A stretch of DNA of 64,000 nt from Brevibacillus centrosporus (GCF_003710815.1 NZ_RHHP01000003.1:186001-250000), one strand, 5' to 3'; shown: positions 44,296 through 54,121, counted from the stretch's first letter. Made by a program: numbers and translations. The notes: generated by a model not told the origin, from the sequence alone.

Positions 44296-46368
44296 CTAAC
44301 CTGCGATCAGCGATTTTTCTACGATTTCTGCGATGTCCAGTGCTTTTACTTGTTCCTCGGCTTCCTTTGCCTTGATTCCGTCGCCAAGCATGGTCAGGCA
44401 GTAGGGGCAATTGCTGCCGATCGTCGTTGGGCCAAGCTGGAGTGCTTGCTCGGTTCGCTCTACGTTGACGCGTTTTCCCTGCGTTTCCTCCATCCACATC
44501 ATGCCGCCGCCAGCGCCGCAGCACATCGCGTCCTGCCGGTTTCGCTTCATTTCCAGGATCGAGACGCCAGGGACGGACGCCAGGATTTTCCTTGGGATGT
44601 CGTAAATGTCGTTGTAGCGGCCAATGTAGCAGGAGTCGTGATAGGCGACGGCTTCTTTCACCTCATTGGCTGGGACGATGCGCCCTTCCTGTATCAGCTT
44701 CCAGATTAGCTCGGTATGGTGGTACACCTCTGCTTCCAGACCGAACTCAGGGTACTCGTTTTTAAACGAATTGTAGGTGTGCGGGCAGATCGTCACGATC
44801 TTCTTCACATCGTGAGCCTGGAATGTCGCGATGTTCTCCTGACAGAGCTGCTGGAACAAAAATTCGTTGCCCATACGTCTTGCCGTATCTCCAGAGTTGC
44901 GCTCTTCGTTGCCCAGGATTGCAAATTTGACGCCTGCTACATTCATGATTTTAGCGAAGGCTTGCGCGATCTTCTGGCTTCGGTTGTCAAAGGAGCCCAT
45001 CGAACCGACAAAGAAGAGATATTCGAACTCATCTGTTTCCTTCACAGTCGGGATATAGAGATCCTCCCGCCCTTCCCGCCATTTGATCCTTTCCTTGCGA
45101 TTGATTCCCCACGGGTTGCTTTGACGCTCGATGTTTTGGAAATAGCGGGTCGCCTCGTGTGGCATACTTCCTTCGGTCAGTACGAGAAAACGGCGCATAT
45201 CAATGATTTTCTCCACATGCTCATTCGCTACCGGACACTGATCCTCGCAGTTGCGGCAAGTGGTGCACGCCCACAGCTCTTCCTCTGTGATCACCTCGCC
45301 GATCAGCTGCTTCGCTGTATGCTCCGCTGTGACGGCAACCTCATCCATCCCCGGACCAGCAAGGACAGCTGCTGCGTTCGGCTGAAAAACAAATCGGGGC
45401 ATCCATGCGGTGCGAGAGGTGATTGCCGCTCCCTTTTCAGTAAGGTGGTCGCGCATTTTGACGATCAAATCCATGGGAGACAGCGTCTTTCCTGTTCCTG
45501 ATGCCGGACACATATTGGTGCAGCGCCCACACTCCACGCAGGCGTACAGATCGATCAGCTGATTTTGCCGGAAATCCTCGATCTTCCCCGCCCCGTACTG
45601 CTCCAGCGTTTCATCCTCAAAATCGATGGTGGTTAGTTGCCCGACCGGCTTGGTATCTCGCAGCATCACATTGACTGGAGCGAACAGCAAGTGCGCGTGC
45701 TTGGACTGCGGTACATACACCAAAAACGAGAGCAGAGTCAGCAGATGAATCCACCAGAAGAGGTAAAACAACCCTCCCACAGCTCCTTCACTCAATCCGG
45801 CAAACAAATACGCGATCACAGAGGAAAACGGAGCAAACCAGCTCGCTTCCTCCCCCACCCAGCGCTGCTCGGCAGCAAGACTCAGCAGAATCGAGGACAT
45901 GAGCACTGTCAGAAAAATGATCACCAGCCCCGACTTCAGCCCTCGTTTCAGTCGGTTCAGCTTTTCCACATACCGGCGATAAAAAGCGTAGATGACGGCA
46001 AGCAAAACGAGAACCGTGGTAACCTCCTGCAGCAGGCTGAAATATTTGTGGGCACCGCCAATCGGATAGGCAAAGCCTTTGACGAACCCTTTGATGATTA
46101 ACTCGAGTGCTCCCAGCTGCAAAATGATAAAGCCATAAAACATGATGACGTGCATGATTCCGCTTTTCTTGTCTTTTAACAGCTTCTTTTGCCCAAATAC
46201 GTTCACGAGAACTTCCTGTAATCGCTGCCTCGTATCCTCTTTCAGATTCGACTTACGGCCCAGCCTGATGAAGACGACACGGCTGTAAACCACTTGAGCA
46301 AACATGTACAAGGCAAGTCCCGTTACCACGATAAAAGCGAGTGCGTTCAGCAGATCCAACATCGGCAT
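44296..46368 (-). CDS. fadF: Membrane Fe-S oxidoreductase, ETF:menaquinone oxidoreductase type
   Basis: A 690-aa membrane protein. Residues about 1-250 form a NarI-like helix bundle. Two 4Fe-4S clusters follow (CVECGRCTNMCP near 275-287 and CTTCRNCEDQCP near 390-401), then two CCG domains typical of HdrB (YHDSCYIGRYN and MCCGAGGGMMWM). This is the layout of B. subtilis FadF (YwjF) and mycobacterial EtfD, which pass electrons from ETF to menaquinone. With etfAB in the adjacent operon and qoxABCD elsewhere in the window, the assignment fits. Only 18 bp separate it from the DUF1177 remnant upstream, so its original promoter region may have been lost. Confidence 0.9.
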   Translation of the reverse strand: MPMLDLLNALAFIVVTGLALYMFAQVVYSRVVFIRLGRKSNLKEDTRQRLQEVLVNVFGQKKLLKDKKSGIMHVIMFYGFIILQLGALELIIKGFVKGFAYPIGGAHKYFSLLQEVTTVLVLLAVIYAFYRRYVEKLNRLKRGLKSGLVIIFLTVLMSSILLSLAAEQRWVGEEASWFAPFSSVIAYLFAGLSEGAVGGLFYLFWWIHLLTLLSFLVYVPQSKHAHLLFAPVNVMLRDTKPVGQLTTIDFEDETLEQYGAGKIEDFRQNQLIDLYACVECGRCTNMCPASGTGKTLSPMDLIVKMRDHLTEKGAAITSRTAWMPRFVFQPNAAAVLAGPGMDEVAVTAEHTAKQLIGEVITEEELWACTTCRNCEDQCPVANEHVEKIIDMRRFLVLTEGSMPHEATRYFQNIERQSNPWGINRKERIKWREGREDLYIPTVKETDEFEYLFFVGSMGSFDNRSQKIAQAFAKIMNVAGVKFAILGNEERNSGDTARRMGNEFLFQQLCQENIATFQAHDVKKIVTICPHTYNSFKNEYPEFGLEAEVYHHTELIWKLIQEGRIVPANEVKEAVAYHDSCYIGRYNDIYDIPRKILASVPGVSILEMKRNRQDAMCCGAGGGMMWMEETQGKRVNVERTEQALQLGPTTIGSNCPYCLTMLGDGIKAKEAEEQVKALDIAEIVEKSLIAG

Positions 46369-46386
46369 TCTTCCTTTCCTTGGTTG

Positions 46387-46767
46387 CTAGCTTTTCCTAC
46401 TCAAAATGGAATTGCAACACCCATGCCAATATTTGCACATGGTTTGCATATCCGCCAGCTTCAAAGCAGAAGCAATCGCGGCAATCGCTCCATCTGCATC
46501 CGATACCATGCCGATCCGGCTAGGACGTGCTCCGATTCCGCCCAATCTTCCGATGATCCCGAAGGTTGGTGCGCTGCCGCCCGTCGATTTTCCGTTTTTA
46601 CCCGGGATGACGATCTTCACGAAATCGGTACTGCCTTCTTCTCCTGTAACGGTTTGGACGCTAACCGTCACCTCTTGATAAGGGGCAAAAATCTCCTTGA
46701 TCGTCTCCCCGCTGACATGCGCACTATCCAGCGCCTCAAAGACGGTGATTGTTTGTTTCCAAGACAT
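46387..46767 (-). pseudogene. DUF1177 protein, C-terminal two thirds missing
   Basis: Starts as a typical DUF1177 protein (MSWKQTITVFEALDSAHVSG, STDFVKIVIPGKNGKS, GIIGRLGGIGARPSRIG, SDADGAIAAIASALKLADMQ). After about 107 residues it changes abruptly to TMCKYWHGCCNSILSRKS and stops. The family is about 300 aa, so roughly 190 residues are lost. The break abuts the upstream side of fadF, which suggests one deletion that removed the 3' part of this gene and sequence before fadF. The N-terminal frame beyond the ATG at 46767 lacks support. Confidence 0.8.
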
Positions 46768-46801
46768 GCACGTTACCTCCTTGTTGTCGCTCTCGTTGTT
46801 C

Positions 46802-47863
46802 TTACGCAAAGATGTAGGAAAGAATCTGTTTGTTGACGGCACCTTCGACGGAAGCCATCAGCTCGCGGTTTCGCATGGTCGCACCTAAAATCAGATTTTC
46901 CTTTGGTACGTGGATGATCGCAAGCTTTTGACCCTTCTCCACCTCGGCGGAGACAATCGGTTTGGCCGTCTCGGCATCCAGCGTCATGATGAGATCCGGG
47001 AATGTACCCAGACGCTCTCCGTTCACTTCGAGCGTCATGTATTCGTTCCAGAATGTCATTTCATGTCCGTTGATCACCACTCGTCCCACATCAAAGCCGC
47101 CAGCGGTATTCAAGTCGAATTCATCTACCACCCCTGCTGTGACGACACGTCCGCCGAGCTTTTTGCAAACCGCATAGATGGCGGCTTCACCTTTTGCCCC
47201 GAGCAGCGCTTCCCCTACCTCAATCGCTTGCTGGATCGCTCCAGGCGCACCGTTGGCCCGAGCGTATGCGGCTGTCACCGGATTGCGGGCAACGACAACC
47301 AGTCCACCTGCTTCTACGGAAATCTTGCGAACCAGACCTGCTGCCTGCTGCAAGCGTCCACTCACGCATACCTCGTGATAGCGCTCATCCTTGCCACCTA
47401 CAGCGGCTTGATGGGAAATGAAGCCTTCCAGCTCGTGCAGATTCATCGCACCCATAAGGCCAGTTGGATGAGCACGCCCATTGCACGGGGAGTCGATCAC
47501 AGGAAGTCCGGTCACCGCTGCCTGGAACCAGCCGTTTACCGTCGTTCCTGCACCGTTTTCATTGGTGATGATCCCTTTGATCGGCTGACCGATTGTCTTT
47601 TCCAACAGCTGCAGGGCACGAACGTAATGCATTGGTTTTGTGTATTGATCTGTGGCGGCAGGTGCCCCCACCAATGCAACCGTCGCGAGCAGATCTTCAT
47701 CGTTCATTTCCTCTGCTGTGAACAGCTGTGGTGCTCCTACTTCCAATGCGAGACGTCCTGATTCCAGTCCATCCTCCAGCCAGCCGCCTCCGCCTCCGCC
47801 CAGTACGCATCCGCCGTATACAGCTGCTTCCATCATGGAAGTCGTTAAGGTCACTTTCGCCAT
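46802..47863 (-). CDS. DUF917 family protein
   Basis: A 353-aa DUF917 protein. Family features: a Gly-rich N-terminal loop (YGGCVLGGGGGGWLEDGLES), the TNENGAGTTVNGWFQAAVTG region, DSPCNGRAHPTGLMGAMNLH, and GGFDVGRVVINGHEMTFWNEY. Function is poorly known; members often sit next to hydantoinase/oxoprolinase-type or DUF1177 genes and may be metal-binding enzymes of heterocycle metabolism. Here it lies between the OPT transporter and DUF1177. Intact frame with GGAGGAGAAACAAC before the start, although its neighbours are broken. Confidence 0.87.
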   Translation of the reverse strand: MAKVTLTTSMMEAAVYGGCVLGGGGGGWLEDGLESGRLALEVGAPQLFTAEEMNDEDLLATVALVGAPAATDQYTKPMHYVRALQLLEKTIGQPIKGIITNENGAGTTVNGWFQAAVTGLPVIDSPCNGRAHPTGLMGAMNLHELEGFISHQAAVGGKDERYHEVCVSGRLQQAAGLVRKISVEAGGLVVVARNPVTAAYARANGAPGAIQQAIEVGEALLGAKGEAAIYAVCKKLGGRVVTAGVVDEFDLNTAGGFDVGRVVINGHEMTFWNEYMTLEVNGERLGTFPDLIMTLDAETAKPIVSAEVEKGQKLAIIHVPKENLILGATMRNRELMASVEGAVNKQILSYIFA

Positions 47864-47892
47864 GTTGTTTCTCCTCCATCTCCTGATGCTTT

Positions 47893-49260
47893 TTATTTTT
47901 TGGCAAATTTCACAACAGAACTAAAGAAGCTGTAGATCGCATCCCCGGCGATAAATCCAGCCGCGAGAATGCTGAGCGTGCTTTCTGCTTCCTTGCCTTT
48001 CAGCTTCAAAACGATCATACGAATCAAAATACCGCCCAGTACCGCCCAGCCTGCGTTTGGATTGAGGATCAAAAGACCAGTTGCAAACATAACCCCAACT
48101 TGACGACTGGACCCGCCAACCAGCTGCAGGATCGCGCCAGGAATCGCCCACATCAAGAGCTGCTTCGCTACCTCTGGAGATGTACCCGCTTCAATCGTGC
48201 TGGCGTACACTTTATCTACCGGCGGGATGAGCCCTTGGGAGAAAAAGCTGTTGTACGAGAATGCTACAGTGATCAGCGCCACACCAAATGCGATCAGACC
48301 CGCGATGTACTGCTGCTTGCGGCCTTCCAGCTCAGCATGAGCATCTGCACCGTTTCCACGCAGGATGTAACCGGTTTTCAGGTCGTAGCCCATGTCTGCA
48401 AAAGCAGGACCTGTGGCAGCACTAAAGCCAACCAAAAGAGCCAACGCCACTGGCGGGAATCCGATCATCATCCCGATGATCAGCGTGATCAAAGCAATCG
48501 CAAACGCTGGGAACCAACCGGAGTGCATCGCGGCGATCAAAGCGACAACCAGGTAAGCGATAAACCCGAGTCCCAATGTCCGAGAGGTTTGCTTGTCCCC
48601 TACGGTATAGGCCGCTTCTTCAACACCAGCGGAAGTTGTAATCGGTTTCTTTTTCCGGAAAATTATAAACGCCACTTGGAACAAGGCAACGATACCAGCC
48701 CCGATCATGAAGCCATGTGGGACGTACATCGTGTTTACATCGACATTGAAAAGCGGTACAGAGCACTGACGGAGCAAAAGCCCTATCCCAAACATCGCGA
48801 GCGCCCAGATGTTTCCGATAAACGCTACCCCGAATGCAGACATCGAAATGCCGAAATAAGAACCAAGCAAAGAGCTTGTACAGCAAAGCAGTATCTACAA
48901 ACATCGCAAGACCTGCCCCGATCAGCATCGCATGATCAGCTCGGGCTTGCCCATCGCAAACGGAATCCCGATTGGTATCAGCAAGCTGTTTGCCGCACCG
49001 AATGTCGCAGACGAGATCGACGTTTGCACCAGGTTTTGCCGGTGGATCGATCTGTATTTTGAAAAGATCTCCATCGGAATCCTAGCGATCAGCATCGCAG
49101 CCAGCGCACCAATGATCGAGGTACTCGGCGTTACCCCCAGCGATGTAATCAACTGCATCCCAATAATTGCCCCAAATACGGACAAACCAACGTTCAATAG
49201 CAGTGAAAACGGCTCAAAAACAGAGGGATGTTTTTCTCTAGGTGCTTTATCCTTGGCCAT
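47893..49260 (-). pseudogene. OPT family transporter with two compensating frameshifts
   Basis: OPT-superfamily carrier of about 455 aa. The first 112 residues (AKDKAPREKHPSVFEP to GIPFAMGKPELIM) read in one frame, then a base is missing at 48929-48930 (CATGCGATG where GCCGATG is expected). The next 19 residues (MLIGAGLAMFVDTALLYKL) lie in a second frame, and an extra base near 48865-48872 returns to the first frame (LGSYFGISMSAFGVAFIGN). As read, the protein stops after 112 residues. Two opposite single-base changes 60 bp apart can be genuine decay or sequencing errors. Rest of the protein is intact, with many membrane helices. Confidence 0.78.
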
Positions 49261-49568
49261 GTTCCTACCCCCTTGTAAAATTTTCTGTATGATTGCACAT
49301 ATCCCGATAAGCGCTCTTCCTTACTACTGTTTCTTCCTTTTGCATATGGGTTACGTTCACGCAAAAGGTCTTGAAAATCGGTGTTGCTGCGAGGGAACTG
49401 GTGAAACGATTAACTTGAGATTTTCTCTCCTTTCCAAAGGATTGTTGCTCATTTATTCTGTTTTTTTTTACTTTAACAAAAATAGGCCGCTTTCCCCTAT
49501 GGGAAGCGACCCAAAAGATGACCCCCATTTTTGGGCATCACCACAAAACACTGATTGTACGAATGCTT
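49261..49568. other. Intergenic region between the OPT and PucR genes
   Basis: About 308 bp with no convincing gene. It carries the PucR terminator (49485-49512) and, toward 49261, the GGGGG ribosome binding site and presumably the promoter of the OPT operon. No clear -35/-10 or cre box was seen. Confidence 0.5.
49485..49512 (-). terminator. Terminator of the PucR gene
   Basis: GGTCGCTTCCC pairs with GGGAAAGCGGCC on the minus strand around an ATAG loop, followed by TATTTTTG. Confidence 0.75.
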
Positions 49569-50866
49569 TTACTTCCTCTGATTGGCATGAATATCCTTCG
49601 TCTTCCATACCCGCATGGCAACATCTAGGCGAAAGCGCACCTCCGGATCGTTCAGGTCATTCTGGATGATCTCGTTTACCCGATCCAGTCGATACAGGAC
49701 GGAATTGCGATGGATGAACAGCTCCTCTGCTACCCGCTTTGTATTTCCGCCCAAACGCAGAAACGCATGCAGCGTAGCCAGAAGCTCCGTGCCATACTCT
49801 TTGTCATACGCCACAATCGGCTCGATCAGCATCGAAGTGAGAGCGGTCAGCACAGGATGTCCGGCAGCACCCAGAAGCAAATCCTCCACTAGCACCTCGT
49901 GAAAGTGAACGATCTTCTGCTTGGGCTGCGTGTGAAAGCTGATCTCCATGGCTTTATGCGCTTCCTGCCGGCTCATCGGAACATCGGACAACAGCTCACG
50001 AATCCCACCGATCCCGATAGTCAGCTGTGTACTTGGAGATATCTCCTCTGCCGGGGTCATCAGCTCACGCAGCAGCTGTTCGGCTTCCGCCCGCTGCTTC
50101 TCCGCCGAGTCGTGAACGGTCGCACACAAAATGATCAGGGAATCACTGATGACGACTGCTTTTCGCGTGTACACGCCAGGCTTGTTCACTCGCTGAACCA
50201 GCAGGTTGTTCAAACGGGTCAAGGGCTCATCTCTGCTCTGTTTGTCTACTGCTGAACGGTTTTGCAGCACCATACAATAGACAAATTTGCCGAGCGGAAT
50301 ACCAAGCTGCTGGGCACGATAACGCAGCAGATCCTCCTGATGAGAGGAGCCCGAAAACAGCTCCACCAAAAACGACTCCTGCTCCCGCTCTCGCTGCATC
50401 TGCTGCGACTGGCGAATCGTAAACTCGATGGCAAGTACGGTAACGGCGTGATCGAGGCACATCTCTTCGAAGTGCTCTTGTTCCCCAAGCTACGGGAAAT
50501 GGCCAAATATCCCATGATCCTGCTGCCCACCTGCACCGGCCGCTTTTCTACATAATCTACTCCGCCGAACTGTGTCGTACTGCTCTCTACTTCCCCTGCC
50601 TCGTTTATGACTGCTGCCTCACATCCCAGCAAATGCCCGATCAGAACTACCAGCTCTGTTGTTCGGCGATTCAACACCAGGTTTGAATAGCCAGTCGTCA
50701 AAATCAGTTCATTTGGCCGTAGAAAGCCCGTCAACGTAGGTGTTTCCATACTGTCGATATAATAAATTTCCTTGGAAATGCCGCTCTCGCCAGCCATGAT
50801 CTTCGCCTCTTTAAACAAAGGCAGCTGAAAGAGACGTTCTACGGTAAAGGGCTTGTTGTTTTCCAT
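49569..50866 (-). pseudogene. PucR family transcriptional regulator with a one-base frameshift
   Basis: PucR/CdaR-type regulator. The N-terminal PucR domain (MENNKPFTVERLFQLPLFKE to GYLAISRSLG) reads in one frame from the ATG at 50866, preceded by GAGGTGATTGC. The C-terminal part continues in another frame (MCLDHAVTVLAIEFTIRQSQ to the GGDEF-like middle and the HTH_30 end VAEELFIHRNSVLYRLDRVN). The frames meet at a run of four C (four G in the gene) at 50483-50486; a fifth G restores SLGEQEHFEEMCLDHA. Phase variation by slippage or a homopolymer sequencing error are alternatives to a true pseudogene. PucR regulators typically control purine or amino acid catabolism, here perhaps the OPT/DUF917 genes. 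Confidence 0.78.
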
Positions 50867-50924
50867 GCAATCACCTCGTCGCGCTCCATCATCTCCGTAT
50901 GCTACCACATTTGTCCACCGAATA

Positions 50925-50949
50925 GAAAAAAGACCTGCACGCAGGCCTC
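50925..50949 (-). terminator. Terminator of the YfcC gene
   Basis: AGGCCTGC and GCAGGTCT pair on the minus strand with one G-U and a two-base loop, followed by TTTTTTC. Confidence 0.65.
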
Positions 50950-50994
50950 TCTCTTTTCTTTCTTCCATATATAGACGTTTCGGGCACACTGAAC

Positions 50995-52437
50995 TTAATA
51001 GGCGATTGCGTGACCGATCAGGACAAACACCGCACCCGTGATAACCCACATCAGCATCAGCGGCCACATGAATCGAAACCATTGCTGATAGGTGATTCCA
51101 GAAACTGCCAAGCTGCCCATTAAGGCTGAGGAAGTCGGCAAAATCATGTTGGTAAAGCCATCTCCCATCTGGAAGGCGAGCACGGAGGTTTGACGTGTCA
51201 CACCGAGCAGGTCCGCGAGCGGCACCATGATTGGCATCGTCGTTGCAGCAAGTCCCGTACCCGATGTAATAAACACGTTCATCACGGTCTGGAAGAAATA
51301 CATCCCCAGGACTTGAATCGAGCCATGCAAATGACCAACGGCATCAGACAAGCCAAACACAACCGTATCGATGACATTCCCTTGCTCCAGCACAATCAGA
51401 ATCGAACGCGCAATCCCGATGATGAATGCCCCGTACGTAATCGCGCTTGCCCCTTTTACGAACTCACTGGCAATGCGGCTTGGGCCAAACTTCGCGCAAA
51501 AGCCTGAAACAATCCCCATCGTGAGGAACAGAGCCGAAAGCTCCTCCATCCACCAATCCTTTTTCGATACACCCCAAATCAACAAGGCAAAGCTGGCGAT
51601 GATCGTGATCACGGTTAAGATGTGCTTCGCCTCCAGCGCCGGGAGGGAATGCAGATCGAGCTTTTGCTCTGTCGTCGATTCCTCGAGATTGCGAACGATG
51701 CTGGCCTGCGGTGTCTTTTTCACTTTACGTGCATAGCGAATGATGTACCAGCTCGTGATGGCCAAAAGTGTGATTAGCAAAATCGCCCTCAGCCACATCC
51801 CTGAAAACATCGGAACTTCTGCAATCACCTGTGCCAATCCTACGTTGAAAGGATTCAGCAGTCCCGCCGTAAAGCCAACGGATGCGCCTAGTGAAACCAT
51901 CGCCGTTCCCGTCAAGGCGTCATAACCGAGGGAACGGGCAATCGCGATTCCCAATGGAACGAACACCATGACCTCGGAGGACATGCCCATCGTAAATCCG
52001 CCGACGGAGAACAACCCCAAAAATACCGGAATGATCAATATTCCACGCTTGGAAAACGTCTTGGCGACCCGGCTGGTCACCGCTTCGATGGTGCCCGTTG
52101 CCGTGATGACCTGAAAAGCTCCACCAATAATGAAGATAAAGAAGACAATATCACTGGAATCAATGAGTCCTTTTACAATCGCTTTGGGTACCTCGAGCAG
52201 ACTGACTGGGTCCCCCTCCACTGCATGATAGGAGTTGGGCACAACCAGCGTTTTTCCCGAGGTCGGATCCTTGGCACGCTCGAACTCCCCGGACGGCACC
52301 ATGTACGTGAGTGCCGCAGCGAGCAGAGTGAGGATGACCAGAAGAACGAAAGTATGGGGCATTTTGATATATTTTCGCCAGGATGACGTCGGCTGGCTGG
52401 AATTGGACATAGCTGGCTGTGGCGAATGTGCGCTCAT
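50995..52437 (-). CDS. YfcC family basic amino acid/carboxylate carrier
   Basis: Polytopic membrane protein of 480 aa (about 12 helices) of the YfcC/ArcD-like ion transporter superfamily. Landmarks: LTYMVPSGEFERAKDPTSGK near residue 45, GGAFQVITATGTIEAVTSRV, and GLFSVGGFTMGMSSEVMVFVPL. Many relatives are annotated as arginine-ornithine or short-chain fatty acid carriers without proof. It begins 2 bp after the M20 amidohydrolase stop, as in abgT-abgAB-type pairs, so it probably imports the N-acyl or peptide-like substrate of that enzyme. AGGAGGCATAAGG precedes the start. Confidence 0.88.
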   Translation of the reverse strand: MSAHSPQPAMSNSSQPTSSWRKYIKMPHTFVLLVILTLLAAALTYMVPSGEFERAKDPTSGKTLVVPNSYHAVEGDPVSLLEVPKAIVKGLIDSSDIVFFIFIIGGAFQVITATGTIEAVTSRVAKTFSKRGILIIPVFLGLFSVGGFTMGMSSEVMVFVPLGIAIARSLGYDALTGTAMVSLGASVGFTAGLLNPFNVGLAQVIAEVPMFSGMWLRAILLITLLAITSWYIIRYARKVKKTPQASIVRNLEESTTEQKLDLHSLPALEAKHILTVITIIASFALLIWGVSKKDWWMEELSALFLTMGIVSGFCAKFGPSRIASEFVKGASAITYGAFIIGIARSILIVLEQGNVIDTVVFGLSDAVGHLHGSIQVLGMYFFQTVMNVFITSGTGLAATTMPIMVPLADLLGVTRQTSVLAFQMGDGFTNMILPTSSALMGSLAVSGITYQQWFRFMWPLMLMWVITGAVFVLIGHAIAY

Positions 52438-52439
52438 CC

Positions 52440-53636
52440 TTATGCCTCCTCTGCTTGTTTATTCTTTTTCCAATTCTCGAACTCTTCACGAACGCTTCGC
52501 AATAGAGCTGGGTCCGTGCAAAGATCATACGTGGTCATAGCTAAGGCTTTGGCCGCTTGGTTCATTCCCACCAAACCTGCCTCCGATGCAGTCGCTACGG
52601 TAAACTCCGGTGTGTGCGTACCCGCCTCCGTAATTTTGATGTAAGGATGGATGGTCGCCGTCACTTGACCGACATTTCCGATATCCGACGAGCCGATCCC
52701 GCCTTTTTTCGGAGGATCACTTACTTCGATGCCCATTGCCTCCAAATTTTCCGCGAATAAACCCGCGAGCGCATGATTGTTGTTGCGTTCGGCGTAGACA
52801 AGACCTTCCTTGATTTCAGCTCTCGCCCCTACCGCTTCCGCTGAGTGATGAACCGTCTTGTACACCTTTTCGGTCAGCTCGCGAAGCTCCCGCACATTGG
52901 CCGCCCGGAGGATGAATTTCGCTTCGCAGTACTCCGGCACTACATTTGGAGCATCTCCGCCTTTTGTAATAATGCCATGAATTCGCACATCATCCTTGCA
53001 AAACTGCCTTAGGGAATTAATGGCAACGAAGGTATGAATCAGCGCGTCCAATGCACTGATGCCTTTTTCCGGGGCTGAAGATGCATGCGCCTGTTTGCCG
53101 TAAAAGCTGAAGGTCGCATCTACACAGGCCAAGGCTCCGCGCAGAACCATCGTCTTTTTATGCGGGTGGCACATCATGGCTGCATCGACTTCATCAAATA
53201 GTCCCTGCTCACACATGATGATTTTGCCTCCGCCGTCTTCCTCGGCAGGCGTCCCCATCACGATAATGCGGCCAGGCAGCTCGGGAAAAGCCTGCTTCAA
53301 TGCCAATGCCGCTCCGACCGCCGACGTCCCGATCAGATTGTGGCCGCAGGCATGCCCGATTTCCGGAAGCGCATCATACTCTGCCAGCAGCGCAATCGTC
53401 GGTCCTCCTGGTTTTCCTTCCCATGTCGCGCGGAAAGCGGTTTCAAGTCCGGCTACGCCTCTTTCTACTTCAAAACCTGCTGCAACCAATGGCTCTGTCA
53501 GCCACTGAGATGCTTTATGCTCAAAAAAACTGAGCTCAGGGTTTGCGTGAATCGTCAAGGCGATCTCACGCAGCTGGGAATCCAGCTCATCGACGGCTTG
53601 TACAATCCATTGCTTGTCCTCCAAAATCTGTCCCAT
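52440..53636 (-). CDS. M20 family amidohydrolase
   Basis: Zinc-dependent amidohydrolase/carboxypeptidase of the M20 (HipO/AbgB-like) family, about 398 aa. Metal-site residues are visible in IGHACGHNLIGT, MGTPAEEDGGGK (catalytic Glu pair) and MMCHPHKKTMV, with the last His in IKITEAGTHTPEF. A dimerisation lid domain (about residues 180-290) is present, marked by KQAHASSAPEKGISALDALI. The open frame has a TTG start 18 bases upstream, but the ATG at 53636 with GGAGGG ten bases ahead is preferred. Likely hydrolyses N-acylated amino acids or small amide conjugates imported by YfcC. Confidence 0.92.
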   Translation of the reverse strand: MGQILEDKQWIVQAVDELDSQLREIALTIHANPELSFFEHKASQWLTEPLVAAGFEVERGVAGLETAFRATWEGKPGGPTIALLAEYDALPEIGHACGHNLIGTSAVGAALALKQAFPELPGRIIVMGTPAEEDGGGKIIMCEQGLFDEVDAAMMCHPHKKTMVLRGALACVDATFSFYGKQAHASSAPEKGISALDALIHTFVAINSLRQFCKDDVRIHGIITKGGDAPNVVPEYCEAKFILRAANVRELRELTEKVYKTVHHSAEAVGARAEIKEGLVYAERNNNHALAGLFAENLEAMGIEVSDPPKKGGIGSSDIGNVGQVTATIHPYIKITEAGTHTPEFTVATASEAGLVGMNQAAKALAMTTYDLCTDPALLRSVREEFENWKKNKQAEEA

Positions 53637-53743
53637 CCTGACCTTGCCCTCCAATCTCCCTCGTAGACATTTCGAAAAATTAAATCACCTTCAGTACGCC
53701 CTCATTGTACGACCCTGCTTTCTATAAGTAAAATCTAAAAAAT

Positions 53744-53983
53744 TTAACCCCTAACTATAAAAATCTTTATAACTACTCGAAAAAAGGACAAAAAAAAGAG
53801 ACCATCATCACTTGAAAAGGATAACGACCTCTTGTGCTTTTGCTGGTTCCATTTCTCTGCTTTCGTTTTGGTCTTGCGCTGTCTCATATCGGCCAAGGCG
53901 AAAATGCTCCGATTCAGCTCCGGGTTGCGCTTGCCTTCGCGCGCCAGCTTTTCCCTCGCTTTTTTGGCACTGCTTTTTGCCAT
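53744..53983 (-). CDS. Small basic protein of a Bacillales family, unknown function
   Basis: A 79-aa basic protein, MAKSSAKKAREKLAREGKRN, PELNRSIFALADMRQRKTKT, followed by a KHKRSLSFSSDDG tail and a short hydrophobic end. Bacilli have similar small Lys/Arg-rich proteins beginning MAKSxAQKxREKxxREGxRNPExNRSxxAFADMRTRxTKTK, so it is a genuine gene. AAAGGAGTGAATGAT precedes the ATG at 53983. Function unknown; no neighbours on the same strand close enough to suggest an operon. Confidence 0.8.
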   Translation of the reverse strand: MAKSSAKKAREKLAREGKRNPELNRSIFALADMRQRKTKTKAEKWNQQKHKRSLSFSSDDGLFFLSFFRVVIKIFIVRG

Positions 53984-54121
53984 ATCATTCACTCCTTTGT
54001 ATGATTATGATAATCCTGTTCCAGACAGGATGCAACGAAATTAGGGGAATCACCAGTATCACTTGTCCATTCCTTTTTTCCGCATGCGAATAAGCTGTAG
54101 AGAAACGGCAGGTGATTAAGG

